From Nakazawaea peltata (taxonomy: Eukaryota > Ascomycota > Pichiomycetes > Alaninales > Pachysolenaceae), in assembly GCA_001599355.1 (NCBI GenBank), contig BCGQ01000010.1, forward strand, positions 372,001 through 436,000: a stretch of DNA of 64,000 bases, in the 5' to 3' direction. Below the pieces are notes generated by a model. That model saw only the letters and a list, made by a program, of their open reading frames with translations. It ran no database searches and was not told where the DNA came from. Below are positions 27,541-38,564 of this stretch, piece by piece. Numbering within the stretch: position 1 is the stretch's first letter; each line of letters begins with the position of its first letter. A program made the position numbers and the translations under genes.

Positions 27541-30500
27541 TGTTAGTAATGGTTTTGAGGGCGTTGATTAGTGCGGTACATACTTCTCTCAATTGGCATT
27601 CTAATTGATGTAAAGTTGACTCTTGATGAGATGACCTCGTACAACTTGTGTTATAGCGCCGTTAGAGGGGCGCGTTGTTATTTTTTCTAAAGAGCATTTT
27701 ATCTGTCATTTTAGGAAGGGTACTATTTACGTGTCAATTAATTTAGATGAGCATATTACGAATCGAGATAAGGAATCTCGGCCAATTTCGCCGACGGCGC
27801 GTCTGCCGAATTTAAGGCGAGAAATTCATTTAGGGGCAGGCATGATGAAATAGAGGTGCGGAGGTGAAATCTGGAGAAGAGTGTGACCTAATTTCATGTG
27901 CAAGATGTCGAAAAACATAAATGGAGTCGATACGAGAAACAGCATGGATTAGTGATGAGAGTGCAAATCAATTTCATCTGTTATAAACGAATAAGACATC
28001 AGCACCTCGGAATTTATTGACATATTCGTCCATCTACAGTTTCTTGTACCGAAATATAGGGCCCATTTTTTTAGCGATGTGAGACAGCATAAGAGTAGAA
28101 CACAATTTTTTAAAAAAATATTCCGCTGGCTTTGATATTGCTTTCGTTTCGGGATTTAAAAGGGTTCCATTCTTCTCTGTAGAAATTTCTTTTTCGTTTT
28201 ATTTCTTTTTCGTTTTGACCTCTTTTTGCGCTGTAAGCGTGTTCTGGAAAGAAAATCATAATCAGAACCTTACTTCGCCTAAGCGGAACTCACACACGGC
28301 GGAAAGAAAATGCGAAGATCAATCAGCGGAACTCTTTTTACTACAATGTAACATGTTACTGAACTTTACTCTTATCGGGTGGGGCCGAGTTGCTATCGGT
28401 GAAGATTATCCAGAGTGCCCCCACAATACTTGCATTGCCTACCCTCGTCATCGTAAACTATGTCAAGCATCGAGGCAGAGCTGAACAGAGTGCCCCCATG
28501 TTTTTCCGCGAAAGACGGCGGCAATTGCAAAATACGACTAATAGTGCAGGTAACCGCCCTCATAAATTGTGATGATGCGTCGCTCGACCCTTCCATAAAC
28601 GCATATTCTCAACCGTACAAAACTACTTGGCATCTTAGCACCGCAACTGGTTCCCTTTTATGGGTTGCTTTTGAACTCAAAATACTAGCGGAAATCAAAA
28701 ACGAGCCTACGGTTGAGTTGAGACAATAAAAACTATAAATCGTTCCGAACTTCAGAATGCTGCAATCCTTACATATAAATCTGCACTCACCTTTTATCGA
28801 AGGAAGTTTAGTGCGTGCGCAACAAATAATGTTTTCCACCGAAAGCAGCTGTGGCCGAGGCCGTTGAAAGCTGATCTCACTCACCAGTTAACAACTTTTT
28901 GTAATGCCCCACGAGGTATGTCGGAACTGTCGGAAGTGCGATCTGATGTGTAGATAAATCAGTGATAGAGCTTAGAATCGATAAGGCATTGATCCGGATT
29001 TGTCCATCCCCCTTGCCGAAACCTAGATAATCTCGAAAAGGGGGTCACACGCACATGACGACCCTATTTCCGGTATGGACTTGGTTATTTGGCCCACGCT
29101 ATTCCTCTAGTCAGCTATTGATGGTCAATTGGGCGGGAACTTCCGTATGGTTACATTGCCAATAATCGCTATACTACTTTGTTAAATGCAATTAGGATGC
29201 TCATCAAAACGCGCCTATAAAAAATGTCACCAAAAAAAAAAATCCGCTCAGGCAGCATGAGACATCACAAAAAAAATTTTCACCAGCTGCTCAGGGATAC
29301 GATGAGCTGTAGTTAGACCAGAAGAGATCAGAGATCGGGAGAAACGGTTCAAGAGGCATTAAACCCTAAAAGATAAGCAAGGGTGGCTGATAGAAATAAA
29401 GTTCAACTGGCATTTTGAGTGGATGGAACTCCTCTCTGCTATGGCGGTTTTCCTTCCTGTACTGCCCTAGTTTGTTTNTTTTTTTTCTCACTTTTGGGCC
29501 ATGAGATGAGCTCTAAAAATAATATTTTACCTTTTTCCTACGGGTTTAAAGGCACACGAAACTCATGCAATACTAATAATTTTATTGTAAACACCTGAAT
29601 AAGGTTTAATTGATCTCCCTCATCGCATGGACTTCAGGCTAGTCCGTCAGAGGAATTATCAGTTCAATCAACAAATCTCTCTTACGAGGAAGTATACATC
29701 TCTAATGAATTTCGCCGTCAGCTCCTTCATGTAATCGTAATCCTACTATCACAAGCCTATTAACGCTATCCCGATATCCGCTATAGCTTGAAATTAGTGA
29801 ATCCTTGGCTATTTTGAAGTCTATACCTTAAAGTAAGTTTATAGTTCAAAACTTTTCCGCCTAATAAGATGGGTGGAGATAATCTGGCAGCGCACAAAAA
29901 AACCTCCGTCACTCTGCCGGCGTAGCGTGTGTCTCGCATTATTTTCCACTGAGCAGCACAAAGTAATACCGAGGGAAAAAAATAGAAAACAAAAACTTTT
30001 CTTTTTTTTTTTGGCATTTGCTATCATCTACAAGGTTACATTAGGATTTGCTAATGTCGCTTCAGGATCTAGTATCCTAGTTAGGGAACTCGAATCACAG
30101 GCGGAAAAGTTATCAATTGAGTTTAAAGATAGTCCCTGAGAGTCGGGTTAATGAATACCTGTGAATTAGCAACCACTTTAGACTTTAAAGATAAGATTCA
30201 AATTTACGAGGACCGTCGCACTTTTGGGAATTGAGTCGAGTGACTCAGCCTTGCACCTTCCGTGAACAAGACCCTTGAAATGACCAAAGAACTGTGAGAT
30301 GAGCTTGGAGAGCATCGCCTAATTACCAGCCGAGGTTTTGCCCAGTTTCCGCCGCCGAGCGGTCGTTACCGATGAGAAGTACAATCACCCTTTGTGCATA
30401 AAAAAATTTTCTATGTTTTCGTCCGGCGCATAAACCCCATAACGGAAGTTTCCTTGACCTAAAAAAAAGAAACGATATTAAGTTCTTTTTGGCTCATAGT

Positions 30501-31423
30501 TTGTGTTGTCTGCTTCTCGTACTTTTATTTTGCCGGGGAATAATCGAGCTTACATGCAGAAACGATCTTGAAGCCTAGAAAGGCTGGGAAATAAAATCCG
30601 ACTTGCACAAGGCAAATTCAACTCACAGGAGAGTTATTAAACCTTACGGAATCACTTACGGTATACGTGTGTGGTACAAGCGATTGCTTTGCCCTCTGAT
30701 TCAAAAGATTGGTTGGCTTAGTAATCCTTTTTCCGAGAGAAAGATGGAGGCGTAGGTGCGTAGGTGCAATTGATCTCTTGGATCTTTGCTTGCTCTAGCT
30801 CTCTTCATTCCTCGGCGCCAATTCCGGGATCCAAACTAACCGTTCTCCCGTGTGAGCTTTACGTAGGGGTAGCTGGAAACCAATTGTACACGCAGGGTAT
30901 TCTGAATTAAGGTTTTTATTTTAGCCCACCGAACAATATCGTATCCTGTAGTTTGCGAGATGTAAAAATTAAGATGGCATTCGCTTGCATGGTGCTCTGC
31001 CTCACTAATATGGTTGTAGGGTGCTTTGTTGCCCACTCAATATGGTGTGTTCTGAAAATTCTGCAATGGAATATGAGAAGAAAAAAGAAATTTAAATACG
31101 AAATTCTAGAAAAGGCGCAGATTGCATGCAGCTTACATATTGCAGATATCCTACGTATGTCATTTCATATAGAAAATTTTTTTCCAGGTGGAAATCTTAT
31201 CAGTTTCAGCTTTGTTGTAGTAATATTTCACTTTTTTCTTTTTACGTAAATAATATTTTCTGTTGCTGTTCCTGGTGGTAGTATATATATCAGATTGATT
31301 CCCTCGGAGGTTTCGAGTTAATGATGATTCGGTCTTCATATATATATAGGCAGCGAAAGACCACAGCCTGTCACTCTCTCTTGCGCACACACACACAACC
31401 ACACACACACATAGTCATTCACT
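27541..31423. promoter_or_regulatory. 3.9-kb gene-free region upstream of an unknown gene
   Basis: This is the largest gap in the window, shared by divergent AIP1 and the gene at 31424. The best open frames are under 100 codons, overlap one another and resemble nothing known. CGGAA/TTCCG occurs about 19 times (near 28122, 28286, 28326, 28923, 28931, 30443 and others), about three times expectation. Other features are a 16-bp tandem repeat TTTCTTTTTCGTTTT at about 28188-28219, an undetermined base (N) in a T-run at 29478, and CA repeats at 31385-31411 next to the downstream ATG. I found no tRNA, no snRNA signature and no transposon ends. Confidence 0.6.
27750..27763 (+). promoter_or_regulatory. 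AGCATATTACGAAT motif (AIP1 side)
   Basis: This is one of three exact copies of this 14-mer in 64 kb. It lies 210-223 bp before the AIP1 ATG. Confidence 0.6.
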
Positions 31424-32359
31424 ATGAGAGTAAGACCGTCACAAACAAGTGGCACTTCTGCCGGCACACTCAATGAACAGGCATTGGGTCAAGACCAGAC
31501 TGTGTCTAAAGCTGCATCTTCTACTTCTGTATCTTCAAGCAATGTTTCTGTTGGTGGCTCTAATGATGCCTCGACGGTAGTCGCTGAGCAAATGATCATA
31601 AAAGAGGTGGAATCGTCCTCGAAGACAGATGAGCAGAACAAAAGAAACGAAAAGTCGCGCAGAGCGCAGAAGACAATACAGAAGGAGAGAACCAATGTCA
31701 AATGTTTCGACTTGACACATCCAGACAATTATGACTTGAACGTGATTTTGTCGCTCTCTCACTATTTCAACACAGTCAGCTTGGAATATTTCAGCAGGAT
31801 CTTACACAATTATGCAACTGACTTGTTGAGACTGTATAATCTCCCAGAGATTGAAAGACACGTATATTACAGATCATGTATGAACTTATACGCCACCTGT
31901 CTCTATCAAATGATGTCATCAAAGGCCAAACAGGAGTTGGTCGAGTACATCAAGCTGAAAAAGAGATTCTTGAATCTGAATACCAAATTCGAGATTTTTC
32001 TCAACAAGCAAAAGATCAAGAACAATCTGGGGAACAAACCACTGAAGATCAATTCGAAATTATCGTCCGCTCACTCTCGCCAGCACCCGGCTCAGAAGCA
32101 AGCTTCTGCTGCCTTCAAGTTGAATCCTGTATCACAGAAATTACACGACAAAATCAAAGGCGCCGAACCAAAATTCTTCAGTTACAAACTGTTGCGTGGT
32201 CAAGCCCATGTTCTCGGTAACATCACCGAATGTCACATTTTGGATTACTTGTACATCAACTACCTCACAACCCCAAGATTTGACGCCAATTTGAGATTTA
32301 TCTCCCATTGCTTCAAATCATCTTTCGAACAACTGGAGCAGATGACAAAATCTGCTTAG
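31424..32359 (+). CDS. Unrecognised protein with giant upstream region
   Basis: 311 residues from the first ATG, directly after a CA-rich leader. Residues 1-65 are Ser/Thr/Gln-rich and disordered. A basic stretch follows at about 70-92 (NKRNEKSRRAQKTIQKERTN). About 93-200 looks like an ordered, aromatic-rich helical domain (DLNVILSLSHYFNTVSLEYF, MNLYATCLYQMMSSKAKQEL). A basic linker and a second ordered piece end it (FFSYKLLRGQAHVLG, HILDYLYINYLTTPRFDANL). I do not recognise it. The disordered and basic N-terminus and the 3.9-kb promoter are what one sees around developmental regulators, but no DNA-binding motif is evident, so no function is assigned. Confidence 0.75.
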   Translation: MRVRPSQTSGTSAGTLNEQALGQDQTVSKAASSTSVSSSNVSVGGSNDASTVVAEQMIIKEVESSSKTDEQNKRNEKSRRAQKTIQKERTNVKCFDLTHPDNYDLNVILSLSHYFNTVSLEYFSRILHNYATDLLRLYNLPEIERHVYYRSCMNLYATCLYQMMSSKAKQELVEYIKLKKRFLNLNTKFEIFLNKQKIKNNLGNKPLKINSKLSSAHSRQHPAQKQASAAFKLNPVSQKLHDKIKGAEPKFFSYKLLRGQAHVLGNITECHILDYLYINYLTTPRFDANLRFISHCFKSSFEQLEQMTKSA

Positions 32360-32751
32360 TATGTTTCTTGCATCTCACGCCCCCCTTCTTATTCATGTCA
32401 GCATTATCTACGATCTTTTTTTATTTTTTATTTTTTATGTCTATATATTTAGTCTCAATTCAGATTATTTAATATGCAAATATAGAGTGATGTAGAATAG
32501 AAGGGTAATTGTAATTACATTTTCCCCGCCTAAATTTACGTGCATGTGCAATCTATTTGCTTTTCCGCTTTTTAGTCCGCCTGCATTATTATTTTGTGTT
32601 CCATTTCTTCTCTCGAGCCTGATTTATCAGCCGCACGAGCATTTTACAAATCGAAGCTCATCAGAAAAATTTTCAATTAAGAAAATTTTTTTTCACCTTA
32701 AGTAAAGGGCGGTTAAATAGCTGAAAGCGAGCATTGGTGGATAGATAGAGC
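32360..32751. promoter_or_regulatory. UTP15 promoter with PAC and RRPE
   Basis: CTCATC (32657-32662, reverse PAC core) is followed by GAAAAATTTTC (32664-32674) and GAAAATTTTTTTTC (32681-32694), about 58-95 bp before the UTP15 ATG. The left half is T-rich 3' flank of the preceding gene. Confidence 0.65.
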
Positions 32752-34269
32752 ATGTCGTCCAGTAGACAAAGAGTGAACCAGAGCAGAGGGGCGACCTTAC
32801 CTCTGCAGATGACTCCAGAACAACGTTATTGGCGTGGTTTTGTAAATACCCAATTGGTTAAAGAACATAACGCGGTCACCCACGTCCATTTCAACCCCTT
32901 ACTGCCACATGATTTCGCAGTCACCTCGTCTACAAGAGTACAAGTGTTTTCGTCGAAGACCAGACAAGTAAGCAAGACTTTCTCGAGGTTCAAAGAGATC
33001 GTTTATAGTGGAGAATTCAGAAATGATGGTAAGCTTCTTGTGCTGGGAGACCAAAGTGGATTAGTTCAAATTTTTGATGCCTTGAATCCCAGAACTATCT
33101 TGGTGACATTGACCCCAAGTTCGCATCCTACTCATGTCACAAAGTTCCATCCTACCAATTTGACGAATTTATTAACTCTGAGTGATGACAGAGTAGTTAG
33201 ATTATACGACATTTCGAGACCTCAGGCCCCGATCGCTGCATTCAGCTCACACGATGACTATATCAGAGCTGCCACATTCTTACCAGGGACGAATTTGATT
33301 GCCACTGGTTCTTACGATGGATATGTTAGAATTTTTGACCCAAGAGTAAATACCCCAGATATCAATAGCAATCCTGATCCGATCATGACCTTTAATCAGG
33401 AAGACCCAGTTGAAGATTTATTATCTTTGAACTCCACCAATTTGATCTCATGTGGAGGTCCTACTATCAAAGTATGGGATTTAACAAGTGGTAGAGCTTC
33501 ATATGAGATGTCCAATTTCACAAAGACTGTCACCTGTTTGAGTGATGCTGGTGAACGTGGAATCTTAGCTGGTTCTCTTGATGGTCATGTTAAAGTTTTC
33601 GATTCCACTTCTTCTAATTGGGATGTCAAGTTCGGTTGGAAATTCGGTAGTGGTGTTTTGAGTTGTGGAGTTTCTCCAAATCATAAGCATTTCGTTGCTG
33701 GTTTGACTAGTGGTCTCTTGCTGATTAGAACAAGGAAGACAGAACCAAGGGTTAAACAAGGAGTTCCAACAAAGCAAAGATCAAATGCCTTCAATAAAAT
33801 GATGAGAGGTTCCGAATATCATGGTGAATATGAGCATAGAATTGTTAACGACAAACAAAAGACTTCTCAGACCAAGAAATTAAAACCTTTTGAAAAATCA
33901 TTGAATCTGTTCAGATGGACAGAGCTGTTGGACAACGCTTTCATTCCTGGAATGTCCAAGGAGTTGACCATGACTGTCTTGGAAGAGTTGAAGAAACGTG
34001 GTAAAGTTAGAGTTGCCCTTGCCGATAGAGATGAGACTAAGTTGGAACCATTGTTGACCTGGTGTCTCAAGACAATCGAAGATGTTCGTTGTGTCAATAT
34101 CGTAGCAGATTACATCGGTGTGGTATTGGAAATGTACGGTACCGTTCTTGAGAAGTCTCCTATCATGGAGGAATTGATCGTTGCATTGAAGAAGAAGGTG
34201 GTACAGGAGATCGAGAAGGCCAAGCAGGCTCAACAGATCGAAGGTATGTTGGAATTATTAACTGTGTAA
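32752..34269 (+). CDS. UTP15: SSU processome / t-UTP protein Utp15
   Basis: 505 residues. After a short basic N-terminus come WD40 blades from about 30 to 330 (FNPLLPHDFAVTSSTRVQVF, GDQSGLVQIFDA, TGSYDGYVRIFDPR, AGSLDGHVKVFDS). A UTP15-type C-terminal helical domain follows (about 370-505, FRWTELLDNAFIPGMSKELT). Utp15 is part of the UTPA/t-UTP complex that binds nascent pre-rRNA and supports rDNA transcription. It converges with SLD2, with a 25-bp gap between stops. Confidence 0.95.
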   Translation: MSSSRQRVNQSRGATLPLQMTPEQRYWRGFVNTQLVKEHNAVTHVHFNPLLPHDFAVTSSTRVQVFSSKTRQVSKTFSRFKEIVYSGEFRNDGKLLVLGDQSGLVQIFDALNPRTILVTLTPSSHPTHVTKFHPTNLTNLLTLSDDRVVRLYDISRPQAPIAAFSSHDDYIRAATFLPGTNLIATGSYDGYVRIFDPRVNTPDINSNPDPIMTFNQEDPVEDLLSLNSTNLISCGGPTIKVWDLTSGRASYEMSNFTKTVTCLSDAGERGILAGSLDGHVKVFDSTSSNWDVKFGWKFGSGVLSCGVSPNHKHFVAGLTSGLLLIRTRKTEPRVKQGVPTKQRSNAFNKMMRGSEYHGEYEHRIVNDKQKTSQTKKLKPFEKSLNLFRWTELLDNAFIPGMSKELTMTVLEELKKRGKVRVALADRDETKLEPLLTWCLKTIEDVRCVNIVADYIGVVLEMYGTVLEKSPIMEELIVALKKKVVQEIEKAKQAQQIEGMLELLTV

Positions 34270-34294
34270 ATTTATTCATTAATCATTATCTATA

Positions 34295-35785
34295 TCATCT
34301 ACGGGATTTCCCCTTGAAATATCGGTTCTTTTTGTAGTGAATCTTCATCCTGACAAAGTTTTTATTCAACAATTGGAACTTCTCTTGCTTTTCGGTCTGG
34401 TTCGAAGTGGATTCTATTTGATCTTTCTCCTCTTTCTCGTCTTCAGATGCAGATTCCGAAGCATATGACGACATATCATCATCATCTTCAAGCTCATTCA
34501 ACATCCTTTCGTCTTGTTCGAAATCATCTTCGGAGAATTCCACTATATTTTCTTGTACTCTGCTCATATTCTGAAGCTCCAGAAGCTTTTGATGGATATC
34601 GACACCTTCAAATTCGTCGTCATCATCTTTAAGATTTAACGGTCTGATCTTTCTTCTCTTTGTAGATCTCTTTTGAGTCTTGGATTTCTTTCGAAGTTTT
34701 AAAATAGCCAGTGATTCTTTAATTTCTTCAGTCTCTTGTTCCGGCTTATTATTCTCATCTTGGCTCTCTTTCCCTTCCAGATTAAGACCAATCTCTGCAT
34801 TCTCCAGTTGAATGATTTTCTGGATCAGATCTTCTTCAGTTTCTTCATCTTGAGCCATCTCGCTTTGAATTTGTTCTAACTCTGTCATCATTTGATAAAG
34901 ACTTTTACGTTTTACATTCCGTCTCACCGGAGATAACATTGGTGAGGGCTCGACGTTGGCCTGTTGAGGTGAAATACTGCTCTGTTTCAAAGGCGTGATA
35001 GTCACTTTCTGTGATAAACTCACATCATGAGGATCGAGATTATATACATCTTCTTTAACCGTTATCACAGACGGGATTCTAGGATTACCCCTCCTTGGAG
35101 ACTCCCTCAAATACAGAGGAGTCTCCATAACACTTGAAGCCGGCAAATTACTTTTTCCTAACCCCAGAGATGGCGTATGTAAGAGGTCTCTGTGCGCTAT
35201 AACTCGTTTCTTACCTGGGGTCTTAAATATGGTCTCCTCTTTTGTTGAGGATTCTTCTTCATCACTTACAATTTCTTTACCTCCAAAATCATTTTTCCGT
35301 GTGGATTTTTCAGGGGATGGCAGAGCAATATCGAATATACTTAAAACACGTCCATGAAGTTGTGGTGTCGGTCCGATCTCCTTCATCAGGAATGGAGAAG
35401 GAGACAGTTGCACTGGTTCTTTCACTGGTGTCTTTACAGGTGTTTTCACCGGCGTAAGACTAACATGACTTAATGGCTCTCTCTTAATATTTTCCTTCCG
35501 TTTCTCCTTCTCTGCCTGTCTCTGTAGACGATAAACGAGTTCTTTCTTATACTTATTGTACTTCTTATACTTCATCAGAACCTCAGGATCCACTTTGATG
35601 TCTTCATGAGTTGGTCTTGATCCGTTATGTTGTTCGGAAAATGCATGCTCCCAATCTTTTATCTCTTGTTTGAGCTCCAGGATCTTCTTTTCTACAAGCT
35701 CAATTTTTGATGATGAAGAGCTCGAATCTGATCTCTTTTTCTGGCTTATCTCGTCCATACTCCTCTTCAGTACATCTACCGACAT
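34295..35785 (-). CDS. SLD2: DNA replication initiation protein Sld2 (Drc1)
   Basis: 496 residues. The N-terminal motif ELKQEIKDWEHAFSEQ then RPTHEDIKVDPEVLMKYKKY is the conserved Sld2/RecQL4-type helix. The middle carries GPTPQLHGRVLSIFDIALPSP and many TP/SP sites (TPVKTPVKTPVK, FKTPGKKR, METPLYLRESP), candidate S-CDK sites; CDK-phosphorylated Sld2 binds Dpb11. The C-terminus is acidic, then basic (KIHYKKNRYFKGKSRR). It shares a 225-bp divergent promoter with YKU80, in which there is an MCB box. The short Thr-Pro-Val-Lys repeat is encoded by a small in-frame tandem repeat. Confidence 0.9.
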   Translation of the reverse strand: MSVDVLKRSMDEISQKKRSDSSSSSSKIELVEKKILELKQEIKDWEHAFSEQHNGSRPTHEDIKVDPEVLMKYKKYNKYKKELVYRLQRQAEKEKRKENIKREPLSHVSLTPVKTPVKTPVKEPVQLSPSPFLMKEIGPTPQLHGRVLSIFDIALPSPEKSTRKNDFGGKEIVSDEEESSTKEETIFKTPGKKRVIAHRDLLHTPSLGLGKSNLPASSVMETPLYLRESPRRGNPRIPSVITVKEDVYNLDPHDVSLSQKVTITPLKQSSISPQQANVEPSPMLSPVRRNVKRKSLYQMMTELEQIQSEMAQDEETEEDLIQKIIQLENAEIGLNLEGKESQDENNKPEQETEEIKESLAILKLRKKSKTQKRSTKRRKIRPLNLKDDDDEFEGVDIHQKLLELQNMSRVQENIVEFSEDDFEQDERMLNELEDDDDMSSYASESASEDEKEEKDQIESTSNQTEKQEKFQLLNKNFVRMKIHYKKNRYFKGKSRR

Positions 35786-35888
35786 CTTTTAACTCTAAAT
35801 TCGCCACCAATGCTCTCTTGACTTCCTTCTGTTCAACCCTCGCCTTCCCGATTTATCTCTAGATTTTTCATCTGCAGGAAAAAAAGAG

Positions 35889-35894
35889 ACGCGT
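35889..35894. promoter_or_regulatory. MCB box (ACGCGT) between SLD2 and YKU80
   Basis: ACGCGT, the MBF site for G1/S genes, lies 104 bp before the SLD2 ATG and 117 bp before the YKU80 ATG. Confidence 0.6.
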
Positions 35895-36010
35895 TTCGAT
35901 TTTTTATAGGGGAAGAGCAAGAGAGAACGGGTGGGGTGAAAAGTTGGTGAAAAGTTGGTGAAGAACCGAGGGACGAGTGATATAAGTGGTGGACTAAGGA
36001 ATTACTGAAG

Positions 36011-38008
36011 ATGGAGAAAGAGTACACTTACTTTTTGGTGGATCTAGCTCCACAAATGGGACAGAAAAATGGTGGGAGATCTGTAGATGACCTCGAAATC
36101 GCCTTGGAATACCTTAACAGGCTCATCGCGGAGAAGGCGATAAGGGCCAAGAAGCAGGATCAGGTATGTGTGGTAGCTGTTCATCATAAAGAGACAGATA
36201 ATCAATTGCAGGAGACAGGGAGTACCAAAAATATCAAGGTAGTAGCCCCAATGGCTCCGGCATCTTACCTGACAGTAGCCATTTTACAAGAGGAGTTGAA
36301 AGTTAATATGGAACCTGTTACTGCCGATGAAGGTGACATGATCAAGGGTCTTTTGGTGTGTTTTGCTATGGCCTTAGAGCAATTGGAGGGGGGTAAGAAA
36401 GGTCTTGTGAATTTCGTCGTTCTCACCAACAATTTGCGTGACTTCGATGCCGATGATGATGATGATATTGTTCCTACTTTTGTTCCAGTTCTTACTAAAT
36501 GTAATAATGCTAGAATTTCAGTGCTAAGTATCGATAAAGAAGATGAGAATCCGCTGAGAAGACGCAATGTTGACAAATGGGACAAGATACTCACATCCAT
36601 TAACAATGGATCTTGTATCTCTTCGTTGGAAAAGCTGTTGACTCTTTTGACTTCTGTGTCTGAGGGGATCCCAAAATTGGTTCGTCCGGTCAAGGTATTC
36701 GATGGGGAGTTGAGAATTGGGATGGATATTTCGAAATTGGAGTCAGATCCTGGTTATGATTACCGCTCAGATCCTGTATGTATTACTGTAGAAGTAGAGG
36801 GATACCCATTTATTAAGAAGGATAGTCCTGCAACTGCAAAGACATTATCGAAGTCTGGGGCGGAAAATGATGGAGAATTATTAAGATCTATAAAGCTTAT
36901 AAAAGAGTTCCAGGTTGAAATTCCTAGGACCTCCGAGGATGATGAGGATGTTGAGCCTGAATTCAAACCGATATCCCCTGAAGAAACCTCTACAGTTTTC
37001 AAATATGGAGCATCGTCCATCCTGATTAACGAGACCATTTTGAAGATGTCCAAATTTAGAACTTCGGAGGGGATCGATTTTCGTGGGATGGTGCTTTTGA
37101 AGGATTTGCCGGTAAGTTATTTCACTGAGGAATCGGTTTTGATAGTAAGTAAGGGCTCCCAAAGAGACAGGGAAAGTTTCAATGCTTTTGTTACCGCATT
37201 ACTTGAGTTGGAAGCTGTCGCAATTGTCAGATACTCACTCAAAAGATCTACCGAGGTGAATATGGGACTGTTGATTCCCAATAAAGTCAATTCGTCTCAA
37301 ACGTCTACTAAGAAGAGAGACCATGAAACTTTATGTTTCACTTTAGTGAGATTGCCCTTCAAAGAAGACGAAAGGATATCGAACTTTGGTTTCCTCGATA
37401 GGCTTATTCAAACCGAGAAAGACACCAAGTTTCTGGACTACGTTCCTGACAAAGAGATGGTGGATTCTATGGTGGACTACGTAAATATGATGGACTTAGA
37501 TGGAGATACCAAATTTAATACCGATTTGAAAGAATGGCAATATTTGTCAGCAACTGAGTTTGATCATTCATTACCTCTTCCTCAGAGCAAAGATCATATC
37601 CTCAAGCAAGTAGAAAGTGGGAAATTGAATCTGGTTACTGCCAGCTTAATTTACTCCTCCCCTCTGATACACTTCCTTCAAAAGATGCTTGTGAATACGA
37701 TCCTCGCACTGTCCAAATTTGCAGAGTCTCTTTCATTGTGTGAGTTTGTGCTAAACAATCAGGACTTGGTTGATAAGTTGATAGAATCAAGTACCAAAGA
37801 TATCAATATCCCGTTCTCTTCTCCAGATATATCTCAAGATAACAAAATTGTGGAAAAATTGAAACTGATCATGCAAACGACCCGAATTGAACCATCTTTG
37901 GCTACTAAAAAGCTGACCAAAGAAGCACAACTGAAAGCCAAGCTGCTTCTGCGAATAGCTACAGATGATGTGGATATCGATCTGGTATTAGCAGCTGGTG
38001 AGAGGTAG
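36011..38008 (+). CDS. YKU80: Ku80 subunit of the DNA end-binding complex
   Basis: 665 residues. The von Willebrand-like N-terminal domain begins EYTYFLVDLAPQMGQ and includes FVVLTNNLRDFDADD. The central Ku beta-barrel (about 240-460) includes FRTSEGIDFRGMVLLKDLPV and AIVRYSLKRSTEVNMGLLIPN, followed by the helical bridge region. Ku70/Ku80 binds double-strand ends for end joining and protects telomeres. It is slightly longer than S. cerevisiae Yku80 (629), with an acidic insert near 150. No long extension after the Ku core is seen, as usual in yeasts. Confidence 0.93.
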   Translation: MEKEYTYFLVDLAPQMGQKNGGRSVDDLEIALEYLNRLIAEKAIRAKKQDQVCVVAVHHKETDNQLQETGSTKNIKVVAPMAPASYLTVAILQEELKVNMEPVTADEGDMIKGLLVCFAMALEQLEGGKKGLVNFVVLTNNLRDFDADDDDDIVPTFVPVLTKCNNARISVLSIDKEDENPLRRRNVDKWDKILTSINNGSCISSLEKLLTLLTSVSEGIPKLVRPVKVFDGELRIGMDISKLESDPGYDYRSDPVCITVEVEGYPFIKKDSPATAKTLSKSGAENDGELLRSIKLIKEFQVEIPRTSEDDEDVEPEFKPISPEETSTVFKYGASSILINETILKMSKFRTSEGIDFRGMVLLKDLPVSYFTEESVLIVSKGSQRDRESFNAFVTALLELEAVAIVRYSLKRSTEVNMGLLIPNKVNSSQTSTKKRDHETLCFTLVRLPFKEDERISNFGFLDRLIQTEKDTKFLDYVPDKEMVDSMVDYVNMMDLDGDTKFNTDLKEWQYLSATEFDHSLPLPQSKDHILKQVESGKLNLVTASLIYSSPLIHFLQKMLVNTILALSKFAESLSLCEFVLNNQDLVDKLIESSTKDINIPFSSPDISQDNKIVEKLKLIMQTTRIEPSLATKKLTKEAQLKAKLLLRIATDDVDIDLVLAAGER

Positions 38009-38564
38009 AAACTATATAATTTGAATGTTACGATGGGGACGAATTGTAGCGATTGTAGACAATTGTAGACAATCGTAAACCCAACTTTTTCTCAGCAACA
38101 CATCTTTGTCCCCTACATTATCCTTATCTACATCCGGTCAAAAAAAATAGTCTCTTAATTATCAATTAATTAACTTAAAAAAAAAGGGGGGTGGAATACA
38201 TCAGGTGGCAACCTTCCGTATAAATGATAACATGAAATAAATAGATAATAGCATTAAAATAGAACTTTTGGGTCATTGTCGCATTATCCTTCCTTTGTTA
38301 TTTTTTGTTCTGTGGATTTTTATCTTTTTTAGGTGATTTTCTATAACGTGGTTCATTTTTTTGGTATTTTTATGCCCCCACCCCATACCGTATAAGTGTA
38401 TGTTGATGAAGGTAATTGAAGTAAAAAAGGGGTTGAATATGATCAATTAGATCAAAAGACAAAAAGTTTCAAAAAAAAAGGAAAGAGCCAAAAAAAAAAC
38501 AAACAAAAACGAAAACCTTTAAGGGACTAAAGGATGTTTGAATGTATGGAGTGAGTTAGACTTG
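38009..38564. other. Convergent 3' flank between YKU80 and SPE3
   Basis: A 556-bp AT-rich spacer between converging genes. It has homopolymer runs (A-runs at about 38178-38186 and 38471-38499, T-runs at about 38300-38360) and a small direct repeat of ATTGTAGACA (38054-38074). No gene is visible; it probably holds both poly(A) sites. Confidence 0.6.

Noticed and set aside
28215-28884. Overlapping 60-90-codon frames in the 3.9-kb gap
   Set aside because: They lie on both strands over the same bases, mostly lack ATG starts and show no known motif or membrane pattern.
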